Below, one piece after another: positions 26,761-35,101 of a stretch of 64,000 nt of DNA (position 1 is the stretch's first letter; every line of letters starts with the position of its first letter). The position numbers were made by a program, and so were the translations under genes. Under the pieces are notes generated by a model. The model was not told where the DNA came from and ran no database searches. It saw nothing but the letters and a program-made list of their open reading frames with translations. The DNA comes from Paenibacillus pinisoli (lineage in GTDB: Bacteria; Bacillota; Bacilli; Paenibacillales; Paenibacillaceae), in NCBI RefSeq assembly GCF_003605435.1, contig NZ_QXQB01000007.1, forward strand, positions 167,827 to 231,826. The letters are read 5' to 3'.

Positions 26761-26891
26761 AGCCGTGGATTGTGAGCCAAATGCCAAACCTGGCTGCAGT
26801 CATATGAGAATGAACATCATGCGAGCATCAATCATCATTCTGACACCGCGATAGTAACCTTGTGAGCTCTCTCACTCTACCGCGACTTCGT

Positions 26892-27833
26892 TCAATCCAG
26901 TGGAATCAGCTTGCTTTCAATTTCGGCGCGGCGCCCCTCCAGGAATGGCGGCAAGTCCAGCTTGCGGCCCAGCTCTTCCACGGACGAGTCGGCGGTGAAG
27001 CCCGGTCCATCCGTTGCCATCTCGATCAGGATCCCGTTGGCTTCGCGGAAGTACAGGCTGTGGAAGTAGAAGCGGTCTATAATGCCGGATGAGCGGAAGC
27101 CCTGCTGCCGGATGATGGCATCCCAGTAACGAAGCTCCGGTTCGTCCTTGACGCGAATGGCCAGATGATGAACGCTCCCTTTGCCGGGCCTCTCGTTCGG
27201 GCCATCCTCTTGCTTCACGACGATTTCGCCGAATGCTTCTCCCGCCATGGATTGATAGACGGCTTCTTCGCTTGTGCGGGAGGCCTCTACATAGCCCAGC
27301 ATGTCCCGGAGAATGCGGGCCGTGTCTTCCAAGCTTCGCACTGTGAATTCGACCGTACCCATCCCGAGAATACGGTGCTCCTCCTCGACGCTTGGTTCAT
27401 CCCAAGGGGCCCAGTGCTCCGGCACAGCTTCTCCAGCATGATTGATCAAGGCTAGACGGAGCCCTTCACCGTCTTCGAAGAGCAAGGATTCCCGTCCGGC
27501 AAAAAGCGTGATCCCGCCGTGCTGCACGCCGAATTGCTCGAAGCGCTTGCTCCAGTAATGCAGGCTGTCTGCAGACGGCACGAGCAAGCCGATGCGGGTA
27601 ATCGCATTGGTGCCGCGGACCGTGCCGGCAAGCCGGGGCATCTCGAAGAAGGAGAGCTCCGTTCCTGCAGATCCGGTCAAGTCGCCATAGAAGAGGTGGT
27701 ACATCGACGGATCGTCTTGATTGACCGTCTTCTTCACGCGTCGAAGCCCCAGAATGTTCCGGTAAAAATAATTGTTGTCCTTCGCATGCTTGGTCAGCAT
27801 AGAGATGTGATGATGTCCGGTAATCGTTGGCAT
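26892..27833 (-). CDS. VOC-family ring-cleaving dioxygenase (MhqO/MhqA-like)
   Basis: A 313-residue protein of two glyoxalase-fold modules. Metal ligands are visible as His in ITGHHHIS, His in SVHHLAIR and Glu in LIEMATD, the pattern of the Bacillus MhqA/MhqO/MhqE hydroquinone dioxygenases. The likely role is opening of quinone or hydroquinone rings after quinone stress. The ATG at 27833 has AAGGAGG 9 bases upstream; the ATG at 27842 overlaps that site. It follows the MarR gene by 51 bases. Confidence 0.88.
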   Translation of the reverse strand: MPTITGHHHISMLTKHAKDNNYFYRNILGLRRVKKTVNQDDPSMYHLFYGDLTGSAGTELSFFEMPRLAGTVRGTNAITRIGLLVPSADSLHYWSKRFEQFGVQHGGITLFAGRESLLFEDGEGLRLALINHAGEAVPEHWAPWDEPSVEEEHRILGMGTVEFTVRSLEDTARILRDMLGYVEASRTSEEAVYQSMAGEAFGEIVVKQEDGPNERPGKGSVHHLAIRVKDEPELRYWDAIIRQQGFRSSGIIDRFYFHSLYFREANGILIEMATDGPGFTADSSVEELGRKLDLPPFLEGRRAEIESKLIPLD

Positions 27834-27856
27834 AGGGTACATCCTCCTTTTATAAC

Positions 27857-27874
27857 TTGACTAGTCAACTGATA
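27857..27874. promoter_or_regulatory. MarR operator copy 1 (perfect palindrome)
   Basis: TTGACTAGTCAA (27857-27868) is a perfect 12-bp palindrome and is followed by CTGATA. The same 18-bp block recurs at 28366-28383 with two differences. It lies between the MarR gene and the dioxygenase gene, just upstream of the latter's ribosome site. Confidence 0.7.
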
Positions 27875-27884
27875 GTTAAAAAAA

Positions 27885-28328
27885 TTACTCGTGCGGTAAT
27901 TCTTTTTTCTGGCTATGTTTGTGAACGCGGGTCATAAGCGTGTATAGTGTCTGCTGCTCTTCCTTGCTCAGCACTTCCTCGAAGAAGGAGGTTTGAAAGG
28001 CCAACTGCTCCGGCATCGCCAGCTCCAGCACGGCTTCTCCTCTCTCCGTAAGGCGGATCGTCTTCGTTTTCCAGTCCTGCTTGCGAACGATGTAGCCTTC
28101 CTTCTCCAGACGCTCCAGCATGCGCGAGATGCCGCCTTGCGTCACCGTCACTTTTTCTGCGAGCTCCATCTGGGTCAGCGGCTGATAAGCGCGAATCTGC
28201 ATGAGGGCATCGAATTGAGCCGTAGTCAGGCCAAAGCGCTTCAAAAAGGCATTCGACATCTGATTGCTTTGATTCGTGAAGCGCATCAAGCGCAGCCAGA
28301 TTAACGAGCCGATGGTATTATTCTGCAT
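27885..28328 (-). CDS. MarR-family repressor (MhqR-like)
   Basis: A 147-residue winged-helix protein. Helix-turn-helix and wing are in LTQMELAEKVTVTQGGISRMLERLEKEGYI and the following TKTIRLTERG, with helical dimerisation arms at both ends. MarR proteins next to VOC dioxygenases typically repress them until a quinone or phenol binds. No cysteine is present, so sensing is probably by ligand binding. Near-identical operator-like blocks lie upstream of this gene and upstream of the dioxygenase gene. Confidence 0.92.
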   Translation of the reverse strand: MQNNTIGSLIWLRLMRFTNQSNQMSNAFLKRFGLTTAQFDALMQIRAYQPLTQMELAEKVTVTQGGISRMLERLEKEGYIVRKQDWKTKTIRLTERGEAVLELAMPEQLAFQTSFFEEVLSKEEQQTLYTLMTRVHKHSQKKELPHE

Positions 28329-28365
28329 CTAGGATCTTCCTCGCATTCGCTTGTCTTGTTATCAC

Positions 28366-28383
28366 TTTACTACTCAACTGATA
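28366..28383. promoter_or_regulatory. MarR operator copy 2
   Basis: TTTACTACTCAACTGATA matches the block at 27857-27874 at 16 of 18 positions. It lies about 40 bases before the MarR start, as expected for autorepression. Confidence 0.65.
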
Positions 28384-28415
28384 AAAACGCAAGCGCCGCT
28401 ACACAATATCTTATT

Positions 28416-28444
28416 TTGACATATATGCTAGTAATTGCTATATT
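28416..28444 (+). promoter_or_regulatory. Sigma-A promoter of the secreted Fn3 protein
   Basis: TTGACA (28416-28421), a 17-bp spacer and TATATT (28439-28444) lie 80 bases upstream of the ATG, leaving a short leader. Confidence 0.75.
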
Positions 28445-28523
28445 ATAGGTGGACGTCCAATCTTGAGTTTTAATATAGGAGTACTCCTAGATTTATACCA
28501 AATATACAAATAGGAGAGAGATT

Positions 28524-29174
28524 ATGAGAAAGATTCAAAAAAAACTGGCGGCGTTAGGCTTAACGCTTGTTCTATCCCTATCCATATTCGGAGCGGCAAG
28601 TGCGGAACCGGCAGTCGCTTGCGAGAAACCGGGTGACTTCACCCTGACTGCAACCCCGGGCAATCGCACGATGGCGCTGTCTTGGACACCTTCTGCAGGC
28701 GCTGACGCTTATGATGTCTATTATTCCCCAAGAGCGCCGTATGCTGCTCAAAATATTCAAGATACCAGCTTCACTGTCACGAATCTGCGCAATGGCTATA
28801 TCGGCTATTCCTTTGGCATTATCGCGAAGAATGAATGCGGCTCGACTTGGTCCAACTCCATTAATCAGGTAGCTACATCAGCCACTGGAGCCCCTGCCAA
28901 GCCTAGTATAGAGCTTAATGACAATAAATTACACACAACAGGCGAGTTTGTCATAAATTGGACAATTTGGAATGGCAACAAAGCGACCTCCGGACGACTT
29001 CTGGAGAATGGGCAAGAGTATTCGCACCATTACTACGAGGAGTTCAGCAGTTCGCCGGGACAATCCGCAAGCTGGACCCTCAGACGTCCGTCAGGAACGT
29101 ACACGTACCAGGTTGAGCTTACTAATCCGTTCGGTACAGTGCTCAGCGACACGATTACGGTAGTCGTACCGTAA
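28524..29174 (+). CDS. Secreted protein with fibronectin type III-like domains
   Basis: A 216-residue protein with a clear signal peptide (basic start, hydrophobic LGLTLVLSLSIFGAASA, cleavage near residue 27). Residues ~35-118 read as an Fn3 domain (ALSWTPSAGADAYDVYYS, FTVTNLRNGYIGYSFGIIAKN). Residues ~125-216 form another beta-sandwich (ELNDNKLHTTGEFVINWTIWN), similar to ChiA N-terminal domains. Two cysteines may form a disulfide. No catalytic domain is present, so it may bind carbohydrate or protein outside the cell. GGAGAG precedes the ATG. Confidence 0.8.
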   Translation: MRKIQKKLAALGLTLVLSLSIFGAASAEPAVACEKPGDFTLTATPGNRTMALSWTPSAGADAYDVYYSPRAPYAAQNIQDTSFTVTNLRNGYIGYSFGIIAKNECGSTWSNSINQVATSATGAPAKPSIELNDNKLHTTGEFVINWTIWNGNKATSGRLLENGQEYSHHYYEEFSSSPGQSASWTLRRPSGTYTYQVELTNPFGTVLSDTITVVVP

Positions 29175-29188
29175 AGCATCAGCAATCA

Positions 29189-29224
29189 AGAGCCTCCGCC
29201 TGCACTTGGGCGGGGGTTCTTTGC
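29189..29224 (+). terminator. Terminator after the secreted Fn3 gene
   Basis: AGAGCCTCCGCC pairs with GGCGGGGGTTCT (two G-U pairs), followed by a short T tract. Confidence 0.65.
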
Positions 29225-29392
29225 TATTCCGGCAGGCGGTATTCGTCCAACCATTTTTTTCAGTATACGAGAAGATCGTAATATTAGTATAATGGCGTCG
29301 AATAGGATTATATTGGATAACGGCAGGCTTGGATTGATTATTTCTATAACGCGCCGTCCCGGCAGTGCGGACAGGATAGGGGGCTAGCGGTT

Positions 29393-30187
29393 TTGAAAAG
29401 ATACACGATGCGGCACGCATGGCTGGATTTGATTGGTTATGCCTTTCTGATTGGAGGCTCGTTTATTCTGGCAAAGCTATGCGTAGCCATCGTCCAGAAT
29501 AGAATGCAGGAGAGCTTCTCGTGGGACGGCCTTAATGTCAATGCCGCCACCATCCTCGGCGTGCTGCTTTCGCTATCTATGCTCGCTGTCGTGACCCGCC
29601 AGGAGAAGAAGAGCTCGCTATGGGAGTTTAGCGGCTTCCGCAGAATCGGAATGCGGCAAACGGGCCTCTTTATCGGACTCGGCATGCTGCTCAGCCTGAT
29701 GTTCGGCTATATTCTCCAGCTCGATATATTGGGGCAGCTGGCAGTCAGCCATGAGCGGAAAGTAACGTCGGAGCTGACCTCCGGCTCCATTCTGATCGTA
29801 TGGATGACCGCAGGGGTACTGGCTCCGCTGCTCGAAGAGATCATGCTGCGCGGAATCGTCTTGCGGACGCTCCGTCATGTATATTCCCTTGCGACAGCCG
29901 TTGTCGCGCAGGCTATTCTGTTCGCGCTTCTCCATACCCATCCGTTTCAAATGGCCTACGCATTTCTATTAGGCCTGCTGTTCGCGTGGGCCGCGCTTCG
30001 CGCGAAGAGCCTTTGGGCTTCCGTCCTCATGCACATAGCCTTCAATTCGACCACCATCCTCATTATCCATGCGATTCGCGAATACGAATCGGCGGAGCTG
30101 TTGGTCGGGTCTACTATTTTGGCCATCCTTCTCATTGGAACCGGACTGTTCCCGGCCAGCAAGAAGCCTCAGGGAAAAGCGCTATAA
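29393..30187 (+). CDS. CPBP-family intramembrane metalloprotease
   Basis: A 264-residue polytopic protein of the CAAX protease/bacteriocin-processing (Abi) family. The glutamate pair and arginine are in LLEEIMLRG, and the metal histidines follow in FALLHTHPFQ and MHIAFN. Family members act as intramembrane proteases in bacteriocin immunity, prenyl-protein processing or sigma-factor pathways. The start is a TTG with AGGGGG 9 bases upstream. No bacteriocin gene is adjacent, so the substrate is unknown. Confidence 0.87.
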   Translation: MKRYTMRHAWLDLIGYAFLIGGSFILAKLCVAIVQNRMQESFSWDGLNVNAATILGVLLSLSMLAVVTRQEKKSSLWEFSGFRRIGMRQTGLFIGLGMLLSLMFGYILQLDILGQLAVSHERKVTSELTSGSILIVWMTAGVLAPLLEEIMLRGIVLRTLRHVYSLATAVVAQAILFALLHTHPFQMAYAFLLGLLFAWAALRAKSLWASVLMHIAFNSTTILIIHAIREYESAELLVGSTILAILLIGTGLFPASKKPQGKAL

Positions 30188-30268
30188 TATAGGAGGAATA
30201 AATGGATAACGCGGTATATTGCAGCGAATAAATTAAATATAGAAAAAATATACAGGCAGGTGTAAGAT

Positions 30269-31054
30269 ATGATTGAAAAAGTAATCGAAATTGTACGTGA
30301 AGCAAGCGAATTATTCAAAAATAAACAATTTACCGTCCTTAGCAAAGGCTCGGCCTCAAACCAGGTGACTTCCGTCGATTTGTCGGTGCAGCATTTTTTG
30401 AAGGAGCGGCTGGTGCCGTTAGTTGCGGATTGCGGATTTATTGGCGAGGAAAGCGAAGAGGTTGACTACAACCACGAATATCTATGGATTGTAGATCCGA
30501 TCGACGGGACGTCCAATTTTATAAGAGATATCGGGCTTAGCGTCATTTCGGTCGGACTTGTGAAGGGTGGCGTGCCTGTGCTGGGCGTCGTCTATCATCC
30601 GTACCGGGATGAGATGTTTTATGCCGAGCAGGGCAAGGGCGCTTACGTGAACGGCAGACCGATGAAGGTCTCCGATCATGATTTGTCCCATTCGTTATTC
30701 TGTACGGCCATGAGCTTGTACAACAAGGACTTGGCGGGGCCTTGCTTCCGCATTATCGAGAAAGTGTATGAGGACTGCGACGATATTCGCCGTCTGGGCT
30801 CTGCTGCGCTGGAGCTTGCTTATTTGGCGGCAGGGCGAGTCGATTTGTATTTTGAGATGCGTGTCTTCCCATGGGATTTTGCAGCGGGTGAGATTCTGAT
30901 CCGGGAAGCGGGCGGTTATGTAGGGACGGTCGAGCTCAGCCGAACGGTCTTCCACCGTCCGATCCCGCTAATCTGCGCGAATACGAAAGAGAATTATGAT
31001 TACTTGAAGCGTGCCGTTACGGATGAGGTGCCTAAGATTCCGTACGACCGCTAA
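30269..31054 (+). CDS. Inositol monophosphatase-family phosphatase
   Basis: A 261-residue Mg-dependent phosphatase. Metal ligands are visible in GEESEE, WIVDPIDGTSNF and WDFAAGEILIREAGG, in the spacing of IMPase/CysQ enzymes. Substrates in this family include inositol phosphates, fructose 1,6-bisphosphate and 3'-phosphoadenosine compounds; the sequence does not discriminate. It is the first of a probable pair with the membrane-protein gene 26 bases downstream. Confidence 0.9.
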   Translation: MIEKVIEIVREASELFKNKQFTVLSKGSASNQVTSVDLSVQHFLKERLVPLVADCGFIGEESEEVDYNHEYLWIVDPIDGTSNFIRDIGLSVISVGLVKGGVPVLGVVYHPYRDEMFYAEQGKGAYVNGRPMKVSDHDLSHSLFCTAMSLYNKDLAGPCFRIIEKVYEDCDDIRRLGSAALELAYLAAGRVDLYFEMRVFPWDFAAGEILIREAGGYVGTVELSRTVFHRPIPLICANTKENYDYLKRAVTDEVPKIPYDR

Positions 31055-31080
31055 GACATGACGAGTCGGGGGCTGTCTGT

Positions 31081-31875
31081 GTGGCTGTGCAGAAGAAAAA
31101 GAAGAAGTTTTTGTATAAGGACTACAAGATAGACAAAGAGATTTTAGACGATGAAAAGGACTTCCATCTGGAGCAAGCGTACAGCCTCTGCGTTAATGAG
31201 CTGGGCCTCCAGCAGACGAAGAGGGATCAGATCATTGCGTTTTATATTGCCATTATCAGCTTTGTTATTCCTGCCATCATTGATTTAAGCGTAGCCACGT
31301 TCATAAAGGGGCTTAGCTTCCTTGCCTTGTTTATACTAGGCATATTGCTTACTTGGGTTGTCGTAAGGTACCGGGTGTACAAGGAAGTGTACTGGATCAC
31401 TTGCCGGGTGATCAAGCAGCTCAATAACTTTGATAAAGAAGCCATTAACAAAGCGCTCGTCCAGCATATGTTCTACCGGAATTTGAAAAAAAGCATGGAT
31501 TCGGTGCTGGTAACCCGCCAGGCAGGGAACGAGGTCAAGGTTAAAGGGTGGAGCTCCTACTGGAGGAATCTCTACAGCTCCGAGACGATCCTGTTCCATA
31601 TTCCAGTGTTGATCAGCTCCGTCGTGCTTTGGATCGGCATGTATATGCTGCTGATTGACTTTACTCTGATTCGTTATATCATTCCGTCAGCGCTTACTCT
31701 GGCGAATCTATTGTATTTCACTAGACACTACTACAAGCAGCTCGCCAAAATATACAATGTCGTGTTTGACGGCAACGATGATTCCTTCAATGCTGTCTTC
31801 GGCAAAGCATGGTTTCTCCACTTTCATCTGGACTTCAACGAAAATAAGAAAGACTCGGATAGCTTACAAGCGTAA
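31081..31875 (+). CDS. Membrane protein of unknown function
   Basis: I do not recognise this 264-residue protein. It starts with a lysine-rich cytoplasmic stretch. It has two hydrophobic hairpins (~55-97 and ~168-218), so about four membrane helices, separated by a charged loop with QHMFYRNLKKSMDSVL. The start is a GTG with GGGGG upstream. Its last codons (AAGAAAGACTCGG) form one arm of a terminator hairpin shared with the convergent NUDIX gene. It probably belongs with the upstream phosphatase gene. Confidence 0.7.
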   Translation: MAVQKKKKKFLYKDYKIDKEILDDEKDFHLEQAYSLCVNELGLQQTKRDQIIAFYIAIISFVIPAIIDLSVATFIKGLSFLALFILGILLTWVVVRYRVYKEVYWITCRVIKQLNNFDKEAINKALVQHMFYRNLKKSMDSVLVTRQAGNEVKVKGWSSYWRNLYSSETILFHIPVLISSVVLWIGMYMLLIDFTLIRYIIPSALTLANLLYFTRHYYKQLAKIYNVVFDGNDDSFNAVFGKAWFLHFHLDFNENKKDSDSLQA

Positions 31876-31895
31876 GCACCCGAGTCTTTCTTATT
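31846..31895. terminator. Terminator hairpin shared by the membrane protein and NUDIX genes
   Basis: AAGAAAGACTCGG, inside the end of the upstream gene, pairs with CCGAGTCTTTCTT beyond its stop. It is suited to stop both convergent transcripts. Confidence 0.75.
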
Positions 31896-32401
31896 TATGT
31901 CAAAGCATCTGCATGGCGGACGGCTTCTTCCACGATAAGATACGCCAGGTTGTGGTCTTCCATGACATAGGCGGAGAGCTGTGGCTCGACCCAAATTCTT
32001 GACGTGCATTCATGTTCTCTAAGATAAGGAAGGCATTCCGCGACGTCTGCCTGATAGAAGAGCTGATAGCCAATCAGCGGATATCTGCCGTTCGGATCGA
32101 ACTTCGGATTCTCCTCATGGCTGACTTGAATGGCGCCAATCAAGCGAGGGTTCGCGCACTTGACATAGCCCTCCTCCATACATTCCCGAATGACCGTTTC
32201 CTCCGGCGATTCCCCCTCCTCCACATGCCCGCCGGGCAAGTTGAAGCCCCGGCCTGTGACATGCACAAGCATGATTTTGCCTTGATCTATACATACGCCG
32301 TGGACGCTTGTCACAAGGGCTGGATCAGGACTGTTTATCCCCGGCAGCCAGGTTAATTTCACATAATGTCCGCCCCAGTCGGCGTAGATAGTAGTTGCCA
32401 T
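31895..32401 (-). CDS. NUDIX hydrolase
   Basis: A 168-residue NUDIX protein. The catalytic box GHVEEGESPEETVIRECMEE matches GX5EX7REUXEEXGU with all acidic ligands. The substrate is a nucleoside diphosphate linked to X and cannot be specified. The ATG at 32401 is chosen because GGAGGT lies 6 bases upstream. It is divergent from the ATL gene. Confidence 0.9.
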   Translation of the reverse strand: MATTIYADWGGHYVKLTWLPGINSPDPALVTSVHGVCIDQGKIMLVHVTGRGFNLPGGHVEEGESPEETVIRECMEEGYVKCANPRLIGAIQVSHEENPKFDPNGRYPLIGYQLFYQADVAECLPYLREHECTSRIWVEPQLSAYVMEDHNLAYLIVEEAVRHADALT

Positions 32402-32573
32402 GCTAGAACCTCCAATCCGTACCATTGAGCGCTCCTGAGGAGCAAGCAGTATCCCTATTGTAATACAACCTCCAGACGAAATCGAAGTGCGGTTTAATTT
32501 CCAGCCAAGGTATGATACATTAGGCTGTACCTGAGGAGAACGGCACTTAACCTATATCGATAAGGAGTCTTGC

Positions 32574-32915
32574 ATGCAGCCATTTACGAGACGAGTCATA
32601 CACATCATACAAAACATTCCAGAGGGGTATGTGATGACCTATGGACAAATCGCCGAAGCCGCCGGAAGTCCGAGAGGCGCGAGGCAGGTCGTCCGTATTC
32701 TGCACTCGATGAGCGCCGCCCACAAGCTGCCCTGGCACAGGGTCGTCAATGCCAAAGGCATGATTGCCCTAATGGATGAAGAGTCGCGCTTCAAGCAGAT
32801 TCTGTATCTAAGCAGCGAGGGAGTATTGGCCGATGAAGAGGGCCGCGTGGATTTGGAGCAGCATCGGTATCAGCCGGGGGAGGATTTCTCTTGGCCGGAT
32901 GAAGAGGAGCATTAG
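32574..32915 (+). CDS. Alkyltransferase-like protein (ATL)
   Basis: A 113-residue protein with the DNA-binding fold of O6-methylguanine-DNA methyltransferase. The active-site motif is PWHRV: the acceptor cysteine is replaced by tryptophan (Trp54), the mark of ATL proteins such as Atl1. Those bind O6-alkylguanine and hand it to nucleotide excision repair instead of transferring the alkyl group. The arginine finger region SPRGARQVVRILH is present. AAGGAG precedes the ATG. It is divergent from the NUDIX gene and followed by a terminator. Confidence 0.93.
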   Translation: MQPFTRRVIHIIQNIPEGYVMTYGQIAEAAGSPRGARQVVRILHSMSAAHKLPWHRVVNAKGMIALMDEESRFKQILYLSSEGVLADEEGRVDLEQHRYQPGEDFSWPDEEEH

Positions 32916-32945
32916 CGGGTACAGTCCAATAGAGTACTCAATAAG

Positions 32946-32975
32946 AAAGAGCGCCGGACAGGGCGCTCTTTTTGC
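32946..32975. terminator. Terminator between ATL and FAD-protein genes
   Basis: AAAGAGCGCC pairs with GGCGCTCTTT, followed by T5; the flanking genes are convergent. Confidence 0.85.
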
Positions 32976-32990
32976 ATGTCTATAATGGCT

Positions 32991-33554
32991 CTACGCCTTC
33001 AAAATATCATGATCCACATAACGCGCGCCATTCAGCTCGCTGATGACGTTAATCGCGACCTTGGCGCCGTCGCCGGCTGTTACAATGGTATGCACGCTTA
33101 CGCCTGCCACTGTGCCTGCCGCCCAGATGCCCGGAACGGATGTTTTGCCGCTGGCATCGACGTCGACAACAGTTTTAATCCGGGGCTCTGTTCCATCTTT
33201 GGTGGCGATGCCAGCCTTTTCGGCCAGATCTACGCTCAAACCGGTGGCGAGAATGACATGGTTTGCCTCGTAGCTTTGATTTTCCGTCTTAACTTGAATG
33301 ACGGAATCGCTTTGGATTAGATTGATGACCGTATCCTGAATAATCTCCGCGCCGAACTCGGCCGCTTGCTTCTTGCCGGTCTCCACCAGATCGGGCCCGG
33401 TAATATCGGGAGCGCCGTAATGGTTGCGGAGAAGGGCTTTCTTGGTGATGCTTTTGTCATTGTCAAAAAGGAGCGTTTTCTTCCCGGACTTGGCTGCGTA
33501 GATAGCCGCGCTTGCGCCTGCGGGTCCTGCGCCAATAATGACGATATCGTACAT
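32991..33554 (-). CDS. Short FAD-binding oxidoreductase (thioredoxin-reductase-like, no NADPH domain)
   Basis: A 187-residue protein. It has the N-terminal FAD motif IIGAGPAGASAAIYA, the ILATG strand, and the C-terminal FAD motif VPGIWAAGTVAG. Thioredoxin reductases are about 310 residues; here the middle NADPH domain and the CxxC redox pair are both absent. Such short flavoproteins must be reduced by another protein or small donor. AGGAGAG lies 9 bases before the ATG at 33554; an ATG at 33560 is closer to that site. It is monocistronic. Confidence 0.85.
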   Translation of the reverse strand: MYDIVIIGAGPAGASAAIYAAKSGKKTLLFDNDKSITKKALLRNHYGAPDITGPDLVETGKKQAAEFGAEIIQDTVINLIQSDSVIQVKTENQSYEANHVILATGLSVDLAEKAGIATKDGTEPRIKTVVDVDASGKTSVPGIWAAGTVAGVSVHTIVTAGDGAKVAINVISELNGARYVDHDILKA

Positions 33555-33692
33555 ATTCATCTACTCTCCTTCGGCATAGTGGGATAAGTGCGAATACGTG
33601 ACTATTATAATAGATTCCAGAAGGAATGGACAGCTTGGGTCCCGCTTGAAGGAACGCCGCCCGTCCGTGGAGCATGCCTTCAGCATGTCGGC

Positions 33693-34754
33693 TTATTTCA
33701 AAATAAACGTCCCTGTCACCGGATTATGGTCGCTGTTCTCGAAATGCAGAGACGTCCCTGCAACCTGCACAATCTCGATGTTCGGCGAGACGAAGAAGCC
33801 GTCGATGACGGCAAGGAAGTTGACGCCCTCCTCATAGGCGGCATCTAACGTGCGGACGGTAGGCGTGGCCCCATCAACAGCCCACTGGAAGCCATCGGGC
33901 CCGAATGTGTCCGGGAACGGCTGCAGCCATTCCGGCCATTCCTGCTGCGCCGGAAATGTATCGGGCTCGGTGGACGGCAGGGAGTGGTTCCAGTCGCCGC
34001 CGACCATAATGTAATTCCCTTTAGCGGCCTCGCCCTCCAGATAACCCTCGAGAAAGTCGAGCTGCTGCTTCCGTATCCGCCCGCCTTTATCAAAGGCCGA
34101 TAGATGGAGATTAACAAGCACGAGCTCCTTGCCGTTATCGACAGGCAGCCTGCTCTCAATGAAGCCGCGGTCCAGCTCGAACAGCTGTACCGGCCAGCTT
34201 TCCTTGCCCGGAAGATCGAAGCGGGTATGAGAGCCGGTGGAGAAGGCCGACAGCGTCAGCAGTCCGCTCTTCACCGCACCCATAGGCTGCGTCAGTGGAA
34301 CGGGAACCCAAGGCACTTTATAGTTATAGGCAAAGATCCGGTCATAGCCTTGCAAGCCCTCTTCAATACGCTGTGCCTCGTCAATCTTATAGCTGCGGGA
34401 GGATTCACGGTCAACCTCCTGGAGCAGAATGAGCTGCGAGTCCGAATCGCTCAAGAAGCCCATTATGGCATCCAGATTAGCTTCGGTCTGCTCCTTGCTC
34501 GCGGATCTGGACTTCGTTCCGCCATCCATGAAGAAGTCCTGTCCCCGATCCAGGCCGGCATAGCCGATATTGAACGTCGTTGCTTTGAAAGGCTCGCCTT
34601 GTTTAATAATCGCAGTTTGATGGCTCTCATGGGGCAGCTTCACCTGAGCTGGCGGCTTATAATCTATTGCGGTGATGTAAATCAGGAATGCGGCTAATAG
34701 GGCGACGGCTGTGATCACAATCCAGAGCAGCCGCTTTACGATTTTTTTGAACAT
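33693..34754 (-). CDS. Membrane-anchored endonuclease/exonuclease/phosphatase (EEP) family protein
   Basis: A 353-residue protein with one N-terminal membrane segment (~8-30) and an external EEP domain. Signature motifs are visible in order: TFNIGYAG, LQEVD, NLHLSAF, GGDWNH and SDHNPV. EEP enzymes cleave phosphodiesters in nucleic acid, inositol phosphates or sphingomyelin. The fold is certain, the substrate is not. The location outside the membrane suggests a nutrient-scavenging or lipid-related role. No partner gene is adjacent. Confidence 0.87.
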   Translation of the reverse strand: MFKKIVKRLLWIVITAVALLAAFLIYITAIDYKPPAQVKLPHESHQTAIIKQGEPFKATTFNIGYAGLDRGQDFFMDGGTKSRSASKEQTEANLDAIMGFLSDSDSQLILLQEVDRESSRSYKIDEAQRIEEGLQGYDRIFAYNYKVPWVPVPLTQPMGAVKSGLLTLSAFSTGSHTRFDLPGKESWPVQLFELDRGFIESRLPVDNGKELVLVNLHLSAFDKGGRIRKQQLDFLEGYLEGEAAKGNYIMVGGDWNHSLPSTEPDTFPAQQEWPEWLQPFPDTFGPDGFQWAVDGATPTVRTLDAAYEEGVNFLAVIDGFFVSPNIEIVQVAGTSLHFENSDHNPVTGTFILK

Positions 34755-34946
34755 GGCATTCGGAGCCTCCTAGCATGTAGTGGGACGCAGTAACGCGGCA
34801 TCCCCATTATGACTTTCTAAAATGTACTATATTTCCATACATTCTAGAAGACTTCTATAACATCGAGTCTATTCGACAGCATGGTGCAAACGTTGCCATC
34901 AGGGCGCTTATTTTATTTATACAGCGGAACTAGGACGATAAAAGGA

Positions 34947-34976
34947 TTGACAGCGCTTTATTTCTGCGCTTAAAAT
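34947..34976 (+). promoter_or_regulatory. Promoter of the pullulanase-amylase gene
   Basis: TTGACA (34947-34952), an 18-bp spacer and TAAAAT (34971-34976) lie about 125 bases before the ATG in the 347-bp upstream gap. Confidence 0.7.
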
Positions 34977-34983
34977 GACCTTA

Positions 34984-34997
34984 AGCAAGCGCTTTCA
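34984..34997 (+). promoter_or_regulatory. cre-like site at the expected transcription start
   Basis: AGCAAGCGCTTTCA reads TGAAAGCGCTTGCT on the other strand, a close match to the CcpA consensus. It lies just downstream of the -10 box, a position that gives repression by glucose. Confidence 0.65.
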
Positions 34998-35068
34998 AGT
35001 TAATTTTGCCGTTTCAAGCAGGCTGGATGTTGAGACTTGAGTTCGTTTGTTTTTATTTTGCGCAAAAT

Positions 35069-35080
35069 GCAAACGTTTGC
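35069..35080 (+). promoter_or_regulatory. Second cre/LacI-type palindrome before the ATG
   Basis: GCAAACGTTTGC is a perfect palindrome with the central CG of CcpA and LacI-family operators. It is flanked on both sides by GCGCAAA and ends 21 bases before the start codon. Confidence 0.6.
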
Positions 35081-35101
35081 GCAAAGAAAGGGGACTAATT
35101 C

